64,000 bases of DNA, taken from the NCBI GenBank assembly GCA_020091685.1, contig CM034607.1, positions 8,181,465-8,245,464 of the forward strand. Reading direction: 5' to 3'. This DNA comes from Lutjanus erythropterus (taxonomy: Eukaryota; Chordata; Actinopteri; Lutjaniformes; Lutjanidae). A program made the position numbers and the translations under genes. The notes beneath the pieces were generated by a model. The model made no database searches, was not told where the DNA came from, and saw only the letters and a program-made list of their open reading frames with translations. Below, piece after piece: positions 44,939 to 56,887 of this stretch. How positions within the stretch are numbered: position 1 is the first letter of the stretch; every line of letters starts with the position of its first letter.

Positions 44939-46162
44939 GCCCCGCACGTAGGCCAACGTAACTGCCAGAACCACAGGGTTCACATTGCCTTCAAACTGAC
45001 GGAGAGCCTGTTTTACCAACCACACAGTCTGTTAAATGGCCCCGACTTTGTCTCTTGACTTTTCCAGCTCTTAAATTTCCCTCTCATTAATTTCAGAGTG
45101 TCTCTTTTTTTTTTTTATCTTCCTCCTCTATTCATCTCTTTCCACCACTCATCCATGCTGAACCCACCCACTAAATCAAAATTCACAACAAAGCCTGACA
45201 TCTTGAAACAGTTTGTTTGGTGCAGTAATACTGACGTGATGCGGTCACAGGTGTGTGTTTATAGAGTATTTTACGACAGCTTATAACACTCAGCCAGTTA
45301 TGATCAAGCACCAGAACTATCCGTTTAACAATACTGATGTTTAGAAGGTGTAATGTTTCCATGTTTTTTTTATCTTAGTTTTGTACAGCTAGTTTTGGAT
45401 AAACTGATTCAATTAATTTTGACTTTATGGATCAAAATGATCAAAGTTATTAGAAATCATTCTAAGGAGGACATGAATATTGGGACAAAACTTCAGAACA
45501 ATTCATCTAATATGTGCTGACATTTCTCTAAAAGAAACACAAATGTGAACCTCATGGCGACACCAGAGGAAAAGTCACACTGTAAACCCCAAATCATCTG
45601 TGACACAAAATGTTCAGGACTGTCAAAATGACAAGGAAACTTTATTTTCACTTGATACAAACACTCATCACTTGTGAGACTGACATAGTTTTGATTTTTG
45701 AGTTCATTTTACTAAAATCTATAAAGCCAATATAGCCTAATTGATTCAAGACCAATTAACACCAAACCAAATTAACACTGTGCACTTAGCATATAATTTT
45801 GATGGTTGAATGAATTTTAAAATTTTTGTAAAAAAAAGTTTTATGTTCATATTTTAAGTTCTTGTTTAACAAAATGAATAATTCGTCTTCACTTAAAACA
45901 AAAACACATTAGTACAGAATTAGTTGCAGTGTTATGTGGTAATATTTTTATAAATGATTTTCTTATGCACACAATTTAGTAAAAATGAGTGAAAGCAACA
46001 TTTCTTGTCGGAGTGCAGGTGCAGCACATTAGCAGACTTCCCAGATGATGGAAACTTGCTGTGTGTCTCTAATAAATTTACAATGAGTCAGGGTTGTTTG
46101 TTTTCACAAAAATGAAAACATGGCAAACCATGCTGACGGTTCGTACTGAATTCAGTCTGTAA
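44939..46162. other. Noncoding DNA, no gene seen
   Basis: CACACTGTAAACCCCAAATC near 45579 resembles the end of another teleost MITE, but its partner is not found. The rest is AT-rich. Confidence 0.4.
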
Positions 46163-46215
46163 AATTTAATGAATTCACTGGGAGCAGTTTCACATTTTGT
46201 CTTTGTGTCGATGGT
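46163..46215 (+). repeat. Short dispersed repeat shared with 39295
   Basis: TTCACTGGGAGCAGTTTCAC and TTTTGTCTTTGTGTCGATG are the reverse complement of 39295-39345. Confidence 0.6.
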
Positions 46216-46375
46216 GGAACAAAGCAGCTCCAACAGGAGCGGCTGCAGCTGGAAGTTCTTTGTGTGAAATGAAAAACTGACTCCTCAAACTGATAAAACG
46301 TAACTGGAAATCAAATTTGTTTGTAATGTTTGTCACTGCGACTGAACAATTAGTTCAATTTAATATCTCAAGCTT

Positions 46376-46600
46376 ACTGAACATGTTTTCTCAAATTAAT
46401 TTTGATTTACAAAACTCAAATAGGACTTTAAATAAATTAATCAACCTGAGTTAGGTTAACTTACGTTTTTAAGTTGAACCAGCTCAAAATTATTATAAAA
46501 ACAAAACAAAACAAAAAAACAACAAACAACAAAACAAAAAAACAACAAAAAAAAACAAACAAACAAACAAACAAAAACCAAAGAAAAACAAAACCCAAAC
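46376..46600. repeat. Worn MITE piece and (CAAA)n-rich tract
   Basis: TTTTCTCAAATTAATTTTG with AACCTGAGTTAGGTTAAC and TTAAGTTGAACCAGCTCAAA resembles the ACTGTAAAAA palindromic family. From 46496 to 46600 the sequence is A-rich with AAAACAAACAAAC repeats. Confidence 0.45.
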
Positions 46601-49271
46601 ACTACTAACACACTACCTCCAATTTTCTTTAGTGAAAATTTAGTCTTTAAAAGATTTCTATCAATGAAATATATTTCATTTATAAAATGTTTTGGTCTGC
46701 TTTTGTTTGTTGGTTTTTGTGTTTTGTTTTTTACAAAAACATTATTTAATCAGGCATAAAAAAGGTTAGCTATACCCTAAGGACCCCTGTCTCACTTCCT
46801 GGTTAAAAGAAGGTGGGGAGGTGCTCAAACACTGGTAAACTTTCTATTTTATTTGACAATTTAATTAAACAATATGTGTCTCAACCATAACATCTCAACT
46901 CCAAAACCCTTCTAAATCAACGCTAAATAAAAGTTATGGTTAAAAAATGTGTATTTTAATTGACATTAAGAGAACTCTGAGACACTTTTAAAAAAATAAA
47001 ATAAAATGACTACCAAACATTTTGCCAACTCTGTAAGATAATAATTTGATAATTTAATGAATTGTTTAAAATGTTTTCCAATTTAATAATAAATAATTAC
47101 ACAATTAAAAATAAATCAGGGCCCCTCAGTCAAGAAAAGTCTGTACACTCTCCACCTCTGTGATACCAACTCCATCATTTGGCTGTCAACGCCGTGATGG
47201 AGAAGTCACACGTTTTTTTCTGTTATATTTTTTAAATATATGTTCATAAGGATTTATAAAATGAGTTCATGTCAACAACAACAAAAAAGTAATGGTAGGC
47301 ATGTGTGCTTTTTTGTGTTTTAAATGATTTTGTGTGTCCAATGGACACTGCACAAATTCAAGTCCTTTGCAGCAAAAAAAATACTGTTTAATAAGAAATA
47401 AATCAGTAGGAGGTTGGCCCATTACAAGGTTTAATAGCCAATAGTTTCATCTTTTAAATGATATTTTCCCAGCATAATTGAAGAGTGCAAATCAAAACCC
47501 TCCTCACAGTTCTCCAGAATGAGTGTACTGTGTGCAAAAAAGTTTTGTTTGCAATAAACCTTTAAGTTGGTTGAGTGAATTGGCATTTACAGTGGGATCA
47601 CCAAGGTAAGTAGTATTCATGCCCTGGGAACTATGAATGTCTGAATAAATATCATAGCAAACCATCCTCTGGTTGTTGAGATATTTCCAACTGGAACAAA
47701 GCGGTGGATCAACTGACAAACCAATAATGCCTTGAGCCTCCCCGCTAGCATGGCTAAAGATGTTACAAAGCATTACTGTAGGGGTTTGGAGCTGCCGAAT
47801 CGAATATGAATCAGGCACGACAATGCGCCTTTTGATTTATTTTGCTACAAAATTCCATAATTTAAAGGCTGGAATTGTTTGATGTTTTTCTTCTTGTCAA
47901 CAACTTTCATCAAAAGACGAAAAGGAGAAATGGGTTAGTCTGCCTCTCGATATTTTATGACTTCCCTGCTCAGCCCCGAGGCCATTGGTTTCCGCTGAAG
48001 ACAAAAGTCTTTAAAAACACTTGAAAATATATAGTTTCATCTTTTGCAACAGGGTCATTAATTTCCTGACAGTGTTGATGTGTGATGATTGATGTGTTTT
48101 TAATGCCCGCCCGATCCTTTAAATAACGTTACGCCCACCCCATGCTGTTTAACGGAAATGTTTCTATAATATAGAAGAGTTGTGAGGGAGTCTGTGCATG
48201 TCTCCCTGCTGGTTTTTTCAGATCTAGTTAGGTGGGAGGTGGTCACGTTGACACACAGGTCCAAACACATTATGATCAGCAGCCATCAGGTGGCCCAATC
48301 CCCTCCGTAATGCTATTAGGACAGCGTGACACCCAGGGTGATGCACACATCATTAGCTGCTATGTAAATCTCCTCCTGCAGGAAGGTGAGCAGAGAGCAG
48401 ACGGGCTCCCCACACTGCCCCGTTTCATATGAAGACATTTCCTGACATCTCTATCTGTGCAGCCCCCCCAAAAATCTTTTCAGATCGCAAACACACAGCA
48501 GATCTAAAAACGCTTCAACAACAAGTTTCAACAACAACAGTGCGACTCTATGAATAAAATACATAGCTAAACTACATTATTTCAGCAGTTTTCACACGTT
48601 AGACTGAAGGTTTTTAATTCTGCCGAAGCACAATTGTGTTTGACTTTCCAAACAAAACGATGGCCATCATCTGCTGATACCTGCAGTAATCCCGCTGTTC
48701 AATTCTTTGCACAGACTTTTTTTTTTTTTTTGAAATATGTTTGTGTTTATGGGGATGAAAAGAGGATCAGGCGTAATAGTCTGGTGACCATTATTCCTGC
48801 AGTGTTTGTCCTCCCGAGTCAGGTGTTCAACATGAGAAATAATGACTAGCAGATAAGGCTGAAATGAGCTCAGACGGGAGTGTTCTGCTACCTGGACACG
48901 CTCATAAAACATTTTTATAACAGCCTTGTGTATTATTATTTAGCCCTGAAAGACCACGTTTGTCTTCAGTTCTTTAAATTCAACGTTTTCATCTAACATT
49001 TTTGAAACACCGACATTTTATAGGGCTTACTTCAAGAGAAATTCTGTTATTTTTAAACCTGGGCCTGATTTTGGGGTCTAGTGACTAATAGGTTTCTGTA
49101 TCTCTTTAATCAACAAAAATATCTATGTCTGTATTCGGGTGGAAGATCAGAAGTGGGCATGGTTTATATCAGAAGACACTTGAAATCAGTCAAAGGTTGT
49201 CTATTCTATTCAATGGCAATGCAATTGTTGTGCCTACAAAATACCAGAATGATTGAATTTGGTCATATATT
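46601..49271. other. Noncoding DNA, partly repeat-poor
   Basis: 46600-47450 is very AT-rich with A-runs. 47830-48450 is balanced and repeat-poor (for example GACAGTGTTGATGTGTGATG near 48068, and TTTAACGGAAATGTTTCTAT near 48148). A T16 run is at 48716-48731. Frames at 47504-47818, 48232-48432 and 48634-48912 show no domain. Confidence 0.4.
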
Positions 49272-49335
49272 TAGGGTTGGGTACCGAATTCAGTACTTTT
49301 AAGGTTACCAGCCAAATAATGTTGGTACTGCTGAG

Positions 49336-50601
49336 CAGGGGTGCTGTATGGGTGAAAAGTGGGCCCGTAACTGGCAGGGGCCCTAAAAATATTAAAACAT
49401 TTGCTATTTTTTAATATTTTGTATATTAATAATATCAAATTATTAACCTATCATCATAAATAAAGTATTTTATTTACAATGTACCGACGGTTTCTTTTTA
49501 TTTCCTTGTTTTTGGCAAAAATAAAAAAAATAGAGAACCTCTATTGTCCAACATCCTCCTAAAAATGGTTCATTCCTGACCCAAAACCAGGCATGCACGC
49601 TGTTTGAGAGCAGTGAATTTTGAGTGAGGAGCATGGTTCAGTTGGGAGTGTTAGAGCAGAGTCATGTCTCATATTCAAGATAAATCTGGCTTACAAATTG
49701 GAAAGAAAGGATATAAAGAGAGGAGAGAGGAAAAGGCAACGGTATGTCACCAGTTCTTCAAAACAAAAGGTGGGTTTAATCCATGAGTGGTGGAAATGAA
49801 TCAGTTTTGACATTAGTTACTTAATATTTTAACGGTGCTTACATTTCACTCCTTTTTTTAGCCAACACGGAGGCAAACTTTTAGTAAAGTATTCATGCTA
49901 AATCAGTTGTCCTTGCTGCTCCTGGTGTCAGGTCCCACAGATTCAGCTTCGGGCTCAGCAGCTCTGTCTCCCCAGCACCATCCCTCAAATGAACCTGCCC
50001 TTCTCCTGGCTGCAGAAGATGAGCAGCATTGTGTTGAATGACATGTCAGTTTGCATAATTGCAGGAGGACTGTGGCAATTTCTTTTCTTTCTTTATTATT
50101 ATTATGAAAAAAAGACAAATTATTAAATCATTTTCAGTGACAGGAATTCAAACAATTTAATTATTTTTTCACATAGTGATTATTATTTGAAACAAAAACA
50201 GCCCATAGTCTGTACTGGATGCTGGACAGCAGCAGAAGCAGAGTGACTAAGTCTGAGTGACAGTCAGTTTTAAAATAATACTTTAATAATACCATGATAC
50301 AGACTGAAATAGGGTCATTTATTTGACATCTAGTGATACACACACAATCTTATTTGAAGTTATTCATTAATGTAAAGAGTTGTTTTTTCCAGTCAAGAAT
50401 TTTACCATGAAAATTACATTTCGACTGCATCAGATCATCATGTCTGCACACATCTGTTATACTTTCAGAGCTCCCTGTCAGTAAATATTGTGGGTTCTGG
50501 AAGTTTGGTTACAGCGATAGCACAGGGCTGATGTGGCTTGTGGTGGTGGGGCCAAATGTGACACCTTTTCACGAGGCCCAGAATCCCTGGCGGTGCCACT
50601 G
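49336..50601 (+). mobile_element. hAT-like element, 1.27 kb, inserted in the outer one
   Basis: It starts CAGGGGTGCTGT and ends GCGGTGCCACTG (inverse CAGTGGCACCGC). The octamers CTGCTGAG (49328-49335) and CTACTGAG (50602-50609) match in seven of eight positions. Subterminal AAAGTGGGCCC on the left and GAGGCCCAGAATCCC on the right resemble the GGGCC class of fish hAT ends. The interior contains the 40-codon frame at 49664 that looks like the N-terminus of a ZMYM/TTF-type hAT transposase. The catalytic part is missing, so the copy is not autonomous. Confidence 0.7.
49664..49786 (+). pseudogene. Possible hAT transposase N-terminal remnant
   Basis: Forty codons, MSHIQDKSGLQIGKKGYKER then REEKATVCHQFFKTKG. 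N-termini of hAT transposases of the ZMYM/TTF-zinc-finger type often read K-SG-x-KRK-KKE(R/K)-E...FF, as here (KSG at residues 7-9, basic KKGYKERREEK at 14-24, QFFKT at 30-34). The frame stops soon after, and the dimerisation and DDE parts are absent. The match is by eye and short. Confidence 0.35.
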
Positions 50602-50685
50602 CTACTGAGAACCAATTTATAATAAATCAATCAGTGCCAAATTTTGATGCCTGGGTGAGAGAGTGTTTCAGAGCATAGAGAAATA

Positions 50686-50709
50686 GAGAGAGAGAGAGAG
50701 AGAGAGAGA
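50686..50709. repeat. (GA)n microsatellite
   Basis: Twelve GA/AG units within the outer hAT-like element. Confidence 0.9.
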
Positions 50710-51528
50710 ACAACAACAGAATGAGCAGCAGCAGGTTGTTCAGTCACAGAGTGGAGTGAGTGAATCAGGAGAATAGCGAGGCCAGAGTGGTCGAAAGTGT
50801 GGTTTTAATTCACCACAGTCAACACTCACTTGTAAAATGCAAAATACAGTTCATCTAAAAGCTAAAGAGTACACCGTTTTCATATCCTGTAAGTCCCCCA
50901 CAACAGCTGCAGCTAATGTTAGCATGCCAGCAGCCAGTGTCTAAGTAACATAACTTAACCCTCCATGGACGACAACATTTTAACTGAGGCATTGACCACT
51001 TCATCGACAGCTTCAGGTGATTTAATGAGGAAACTAATGAAAATTAATGGATATAACTGGACTTCTTTTACTGTGATAACTGTCTTGGTTAGCGTAACAT
51101 TTTTACTAGAGTTAGCCAACAGTTAGCCAACAGATATTTTAGTATGTCCAAAACTTTAATGTGAATTCATGAATTGGGAGTACAGGGAAATATTACAGTA
51201 CATAAGCACAGCAGTGGTAACAACAAGATAACGAAGAAAATCATGTGTTTCTTGTGACGTAAACAACAGCGTTGCCCTGGTGACTTTGTGTGGTGTGGAA
51301 AAATGCTCTAAATAAATATCACAATATTTGAAATATATATTAATGTAGGATTGGAAAAGTTTGAATTTACTTTTTACAATAGAAATTACATTTTTGTTTT
51401 TACAGAGAGAGTAAAGTACCAAAAAAAAAAAGAAGATATCGGGTATTGGGTACGGTACCAAATTCCAGTACTCTGGTTTCGGTACAGTATCAGTTCAAAT
51501 GCGAACAGTACCCAACCCTACATATCAT

Positions 51529-52941
51529 TAATTATGAAATATACAATTTACTTAATTTTGCCATTCACAAACCATATCAAAGAACAAAAGGAAACGTGCA
51601 TCCAGTCATGGGGAGCAACTCATGTTACTCTCATGCTTGTGACAAAATGAGATAAATATTAAACGAACAATATGTAGTAATTATTTGGACTGCAGTATTC
51701 ATTTTGGCACACTTAGAATTCATAGACTGTATATTTATGGTTGGAGTGACTTTCAGCGACTTTCAGGCAGGCTGCAGGAGCTCTGCAGGACCGCAGGATG
51801 TGTGCAACATCGTAAAATGACAATAACAAGCGATGACAAGTCCTCGACTGTGAGCTGGTCAGCTGGTTATAACTGACAGTTGTTTGTCAATATAAAGTTA
51901 CAGCCATTTTCCTGAAAACAAAAGCCTGCTGCTCCGAAAATACGTACTCTGGATTTTGTTAAGTAACTGCCTGCCTTACTCCCTGCCAAAGTCCATTAAC
52001 ATATTGCTCAGTTTAACTGTTATAACCATATACTCCTTCTATAAGATAATTAATGACTTCTCATGACACATGAACAGACATTCAATCATTGAACTCTACT
52101 GAATGTGAAACATTCTGGACCGGAAGGGAAATTTCAAAGCAGAACATGTTTGCTGCAGTGTTGTAGTTGGAGAAGCCGGTATTTCAATTTAGCACATTCC
52201 CTTAATCTCTGATGACATGTCATGGTCATTTTATGATTAGTGCAGTAAATGTATTGCATATTTCTCCTTTACTTATCTTCAAACTGTCTTTTATTTCTGT
52301 TGTGAATTATTTTTCTCTCCTGTTACATCCCACTCACTACATTTTGAACATAGACTCTGTGTCTGACCTTGACTCGTATCTTCACAGGTTGTTCTCATCC
52401 CTCGCTCATCACATCTGTTTTCCAAACAATCTTGACATCTACCTTGACAACTGCCTCCCTGTTTCCAAGCACTTCTTTCTCATCTCAAGTTTTGCGTAAG
52501 TTGTTTTTCTATACATCTGTGTGGCACACAGTGTGTGCTTTAATAAGGTTTAGAAATTTGTTGGACTGAACTCTGCTTCGTGTCACTTTGTTTTCTACAC
52601 GCTCGCTGCTCACGGAGATCAGTTCTCGAGGGTCAAGCCAGCAACTGATGAAATAATCAATCACAACTATTTGCTTTAAATGTTTTTTTTCATCTGTTTT
52701 CTTTTTAAACCTCAAGGTTTTATGACATGTCTGTTTTATTTTGTTGCCTTTGTGAAGCACTGGAAAAGATGATTATTATTGGTGATGGTGTCGTTTGTAA
52801 AAATTCATCACCAAACTTTCACTTACCAAGCAAAATCACAAAACTTTACACTTTAAATTGGATTCTGAGTTAGTTTAGTTTTGTGACTGTATCAAGGTTA
52901 CCTTTCCAACTTTTTTGATTGTATTTCTGTTATCTATCGCA
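51529..52941. other. Noncoding DNA, no gene seen
   Basis: AATATGTAGTAATTATTTGG near 51669 resembles a teleost repeat start. The rest is unique and AT-rich. A C/T-rich zone at 52200-52500 gives Phe/Ser/Leu frames without domain. Confidence 0.4.
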
Positions 52942-53350
52942 GCGGTCCCCAACCTCTTTTCTGTAGAGCCCCCCCACCTCCACTTTTATCTAAGAAAAGC
53001 TGAGCATCCCCAGCCCACACACACGTGCACTTACACCCAAAGAAAAAGAAATTATTTCCAAAGCATACTGTCCAAAATAAACATCAATTCATTTGTTTAC
53101 TTTCCTAGAAACTTAGCCCTTGGTAAATGTCTCTTAACATTTTTTCTTTTAACCACCACAAGAACAGCTTACACAAAGAAGAAGAAGAAGAAGAGGATGA
53201 AGAAGGCATACATTTATATACACTTATCCTTACCAAAAAATATATATATATATCCTTTTAAGGTACATTTTCAACAAATAAAAAATGTGTGATTAATTGC
53301 AATTAAGTACAGACAGTCATGCGATTAAATATTTTAATCAGTTGTCAGGA
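52942..53350 (+). mobile_element. hAT-like ends (CAGCGGTCCCCAA and ATTTTAATC types)
   Basis: CAGCGGTCCCCAACCTCTTT with GTAGAGCCCCCCC parallels 2466. At 53285-53350 GTGATTAATTGCAATTAAG, AGTCATGCGATTAAATATTT and TTAATCAGTTGTCAGG form the end of a second common element type. Between them lie (GAA)n at 53176-53198 and TA-rich DNA. The limits and whether it is one element or two remain open. Confidence 0.4.
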
Positions 53351-53869
53351 CTAGTACATACACATATCATATTTCATCGTCTGACCAACTTTTTTTGAGT
53401 GTAGCTTTTAGCCTCAAATATTAAAGCTATATCATGTACACAGCTTTGAAGTCACTTTACATATTTCAGACCCTTTCACAAGTTTCTTCTTTTAAAATGT
53501 GCCCAGTAGAAACATTTAAAAAGTCCACTGGAGACGGACTTCTCAGCTGACTCAAGAAGTTTAAGCATTAGCGTTAGCATTAACTCACAAAATCCACGGC
53601 CATGACCTAGAAATGAGAGGCCTTCTTTCATTTACTATTAATCAAAGACACTGTAATGTTAAATCTGCCACCTTTATCACTGTAACCAGCATAACATGTG
53701 AGGATGGAAAGCTTGACGGACATAGCAACAGTAACTAAGGAGGATGAAGCTGAGCAGTGAGACAGTTATGATCTGAAAAACTCAAGATAGTCGATGGCTG
53801 TTTCTCCTTCTCAATCATTTTTTTCCCTGTCTTTGGTATACATTCAGTGTGAAACAAGATTTAAATTAG
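53351..53869. other. Noncoding DNA, no gene seen
   Basis: TATTAAAGCTATATCATGTA near 53418 is a possible start of the TTAAAGCTATAA repeat that makes the inverted repeat at 38857. Otherwise unremarkable. Confidence 0.35.
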
Positions 53870-54400
53870 AGGGAACGATTTCCTGATTGATTTTAACTCA
53901 AGCAATCTCTCCGTGTTTGGTGAATTCATTACTCATTCACGCTTCCTCTCGTTTTTAATCCATTCCCCTTCACTTTTCATATTTTAAAGCCCTCTTGAGC
54001 ATTGTCATAAATTGAGTGTTGTGACTAGTCAGTGTGGGGGCTGCAAAGATAAAAAGACAAGCCAGAAAAACCCTGGCGTATCATGATGAAATGAAAAAAT
54101 CTCAAGTGAGCTGCGAGGATTGAAAGCCTTTTCTATGCGGGCTTGTCATGTTCCGCGGAAGAAGTGTTAAATTAAATACTGAAAAGGCATTCCCGCTTAA
54201 AACAGTCGCTGTCGGGAAAAATTAAAGCTCGCCGTCTGAATGCCTCCCCCAAAAGAAGAGGCGCGTCAAATTAAAAAGGACAGACACAAACATGGCAGCC
54301 GGGACAAAAAGGTGCCCCTGGTGTGTCAAATGCCAAATGAAATGCCAGAAAGAGTTCCTTAATTGATACGTAGGCCGAACAACCTTTGTCTTAGCAGACA
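53870..54400. other. Repeat-poor block, candidate conserved noncoding element
   Basis: About 530 bases without any recognised repeat, with balanced composition and AT-rich motif clusters (TCATAAATTGAGTGTTG near 54005, GTTAAATTAAATACTG near 54166, GGGAAAAATTAAAGCTCGCC near 54214). No coding frame. The run of sequence looks constrained rather than drifted, but that is an impression, not a measurement. Confidence 0.3.
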
Positions 54401-54869
54401 GACGCCACAGTATAAGCTACAGTATATTGCTGGAGCTGCTGTGACAGAGATGACACATATTTAATTCAAAGGAGCCCTGTAAGAGTCAGAAAAGTGCGAG
54501 CTCCTTTGAATGTTAATACCGTAGATACACACGGTGCTTTTAAAAGCCGTCCTCAGGTCTCAGTGTGAGACACACTCGCTCCCAGTGCGGGCCTCCCAAG
54601 TGTACATGTCAAACACACTTTGAAGTTCTTAGCAATCTGGCAAAAGAGCCTGTTAGTACCTCGGCAACACCGCGGCACTCCGGCTAAGAAGTTGAGAGTG
54701 TGAAAGGAAAACAGGCTGGAGGGGAAAAAAAGAAGGAAGAGACAAAAAAAAAAGAAGAAGAAAAATAGGAGGAAGAGGAGACTCGGGTGGAGGGAGGTGG
54801 AGGGGTTTGTGGGGGGGCATCTGGTCCCAGAATCCCCACAAAGTTGTTTTGGTTGTTTGATCCTCAGGT
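54401..54869. other. Noncoding DNA with a purine-rich tract
   Basis: 54720-54800 is almost pure A/G (GGAGGAAGAGGAG). The 139-codon minus-strand frame (54553-54972) spans it and the next (GT)n and is an artefact. Confidence 0.5.
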
Positions 54870-54929
54870 ATGTGTGTGTGTGTGTGTGTGTCTGTGTGTG
54901 TGTGTGTGTGCGCGCGTCTGTCTGTGTGT
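54870..54929. repeat. (GT)n microsatellite, interrupted
   Basis: About 60 bases of GT with TC and CGCGCG interruptions near 54892, 54911 and 54917. Confidence 0.95.
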
Positions 54930-55040
54930 CCCGGTGGTTTTGTTTTGTTCTATCACTGTGAGCCTCTCGCATGCTACATTCTGTCTAATGTCAAAATAAC
55001 AGTGGGGGAAACTTCCAGGAGGCAGCAGTGATGTTTTTGT

Positions 55041-55332
55041 AATCATAAATGGCAAGCAACATGATATCAGGCCTGGAAATGTGTAGAACGCACAAATGCT
55101 ATGATTTATTGAGTCTCTGCTCTGGATATTTCAGGCCATTTTCTCGACAAACTTCCTCACGTTGACTGAATTTCTGTATCACACATGTCATTTCTGAGGT
55201 AAATCTGTAACAATGGCTGATAACTTGCAACATGTTTTTATTTCAGCACACAAAGAAAATAAAGACACAAATCTATCTGAGTGTTCCTCTGATGTGATTT
55301 TTGCCGTTTTGGCAGCAGAGCCTGAAGACGGT
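55041..55332 (+). repeat. Direct duplication with exon-like end, copy 1
   Basis: TCATAAATGGCAAGCAACAT, GATATCAGGCCTGGAAATG, TTTCTGAGGTAAATCTGTAA, CAATGGCTGATAACT and TGATGTGATTTTTGCCGTTT match 55884-56129. It ends TTTTTGCCGTTTTGGCAG, an acceptor-like site, followed by CAGAGCCTGAAGACG|GTGAGA, a donor-like site. The 15-base interval may be chance. Confidence 0.65.
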
Positions 55333-55340
55333 GAGAGTTA

Positions 55341-55882
55341 TGGACTCAAGTGATGTGACTTGCACTCAAGTCAGACTCAAGTCACATTTGATTACTTAAA
55401 GCTTGACTTGACAAAATTTCAAAAAAAGATTGGAGCTCAACTTTAACACCAAGATTGAGATCGAAAAGTGTGTTATTGAAAGAGTGTGTCACAAATCAAT
55501 TCATTTCCCTTCATTTCCAGAATTCACGTCGACGACCCAGAGCCCCTTTGTTTGAACCGATCCGACAGCATCCAATCAAGTTGCGGGAGAAAACCATGAA
55601 GAACTAAGGTTACATTACTGAGCACCAGCTGGAAAAACTGATACCAAAGATAATTTTGTTCATTCACAGAAGCAAAAGAAATAAAAGGCAGTGTGCAAAA
55701 CATGCAGGTTGACATTTGAAGTCGAGGCTAATATTAACCTGGTTAGCAAGCTAATGCTTAGCTAACGTTAGCTAAGTACCTTTGTAAATCAATGAGGCTG
55801 GAAACTCCCGGTTAAATTAGGACTTGTTTAAGATTCAAGTCAAAGTTTAGGACTTTGAACTTTTCAGTCTTAACTTGAACCT
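55341..55882 (+). mobile_element. ACTTG-rich teleost element, copy 1
   Basis: It has dense GACTTG/CAAGTC words at both ends (GGACTCAAGTGATGTGACTT, then AAGCTTGACTTGACAAAATT; at the right TTAGGACTTGTTTAAGATTC and TCTTAACTTGAACCTT). The terminal GACTTG/CAAGTC symmetry fits a common teleost DNA element. The interior (CACAGAAGCAAAAGAAATAAAAGGCAGTG near 55665) is not coding now. It separates the two copies of the direct duplication. Confidence 0.55.
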
Positions 55883-55883
55883 T

Positions 55884-56129
55884 GAATCATAAATGACAAA
55901 CAACATGATATCAGGCCTAAAAATGAATAGAGTGCACAAATGCTAACTAAGTCTTTGCTTTGGAAGTTACAGTCAAGTTTCTCTACAAACTTATTGTTGA
56001 CTAAATGTTGATATTTTACATTTCATTTCTGAGGTAAAACTGTAACAATGGCTGATAACTGATGACAGATTTTTATGATGTGATTTATGATGTGATTTTT
56101 GCCCTGACAGCAGCAGAGACTGAAGACAG
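55884..56129 (+). repeat. Direct duplication, copy 2
   Basis: It aligns with 55041-55332 but lacks the CACAAAGAAAATAAAGAC piece. It ends GACAGCAGCAGAGACTGAAG then a (GAT)n tract. Confidence 0.65.

Positions 56130-56130
<1 letters not shown>

Positions 56131-56166
<36 letters not shown>
56131..56166. repeat. (GAT)n microsatellite
   Basis: Twelve GAT units. The poly-Asp and poly-Ile frames through it are artefacts. Confidence 0.97.
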
Positions 56167-56167
<1 letters not shown>

Positions 56168-56887
56168 TCAGTCTGCAGATAGTCTTCTCCCTGGAGACTC
56201 CCATTTTTCTTTGCCCTCTCCCGGTTTCCTCCTGGGGTTACAATTCTCCCATTTTCTCCCAATTTGTGACAAATTTTCACACCTTTTTTTCACTTTTCAT
56301 TATCACAACCTGTTCCTGGCACTGTACAGCCTGTACTGTTTCCACCCAGACAACGATACAGCTGCACGTGACGCTGAAGAGAGCTCGCACTCATTCTATT
56401 CTCCTTATACATCCATGTTCGTACCTCATCTGTCTGAGTGAGTGAGATGCTGTGAGAGAAATGGAGAGCAATAAGAAGAGAAAGAAAGAAATACTCAAGC
56501 AAATTTCAGACATCCTGGAGAACTAACCTAGCCTAACTAACCATACCCTTAAAGAATCATTTGTAAAATATTTATTTTCTGTGTTATTGTAATCAGTTTT
56601 TTAATTGGATCAGGTAAGGCTAAATGCTAAATGTGGTCCCACTGTTTTCCAGCTTGTGTCAGTTGTAGGCCACTTACACATACATTGCAAACAGATGTTT
56701 GCAAAAAAAAAAAAATAGTGTATTTATGATTTTGTTATTTTCATTCTTTTAAGTCCACAGACTGCAGGAACAAAGTTTATGAACCTCAGTTTTTTCTGGG
56801 ATAGGATCAGCAGAACCCCTGTCTGGGTTTCAAAAGCCTCCCTATTTTTGGCATCTGAAGGTTAGCAAGTATTCTTGAATTATATAC
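56167..56887. other. Noncoding DNA, no gene seen
   Basis: An A-run at 56704-56716. Frames near 56200-56500 are overlapping and unremarkable. Confidence 0.4.

Larger units (their letters stand above)
49272..51520 (+). mobile_element. hAT-like element, 2.25 kb, outer of a nested pair
   Basis: The left end TAGGGTTGGGTACCGAATTC and the inverse of the right end, TAGGGTTGGGTACTGTTCGC, give a TIR with 13 identical outer bases. Flanking octamers CATATATT (49264-49271) and CATATCAT (51521-51528) match in six of eight positions, as for a hAT target duplication. Without the inner insertion the element is about 975 bp. Near 50776-50800 a plus-strand reading EWSKVWF faintly recalls the start of a BED zinc finger of hAT transposases, broken by stops, so the element is a decayed derivative. 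Confidence 0.7.

Noticed and set aside
54553-54972. 139-codon minus-strand frame
   Set aside because: It joins a purine-rich tract and a (GT)n tract, with no family resemblance.
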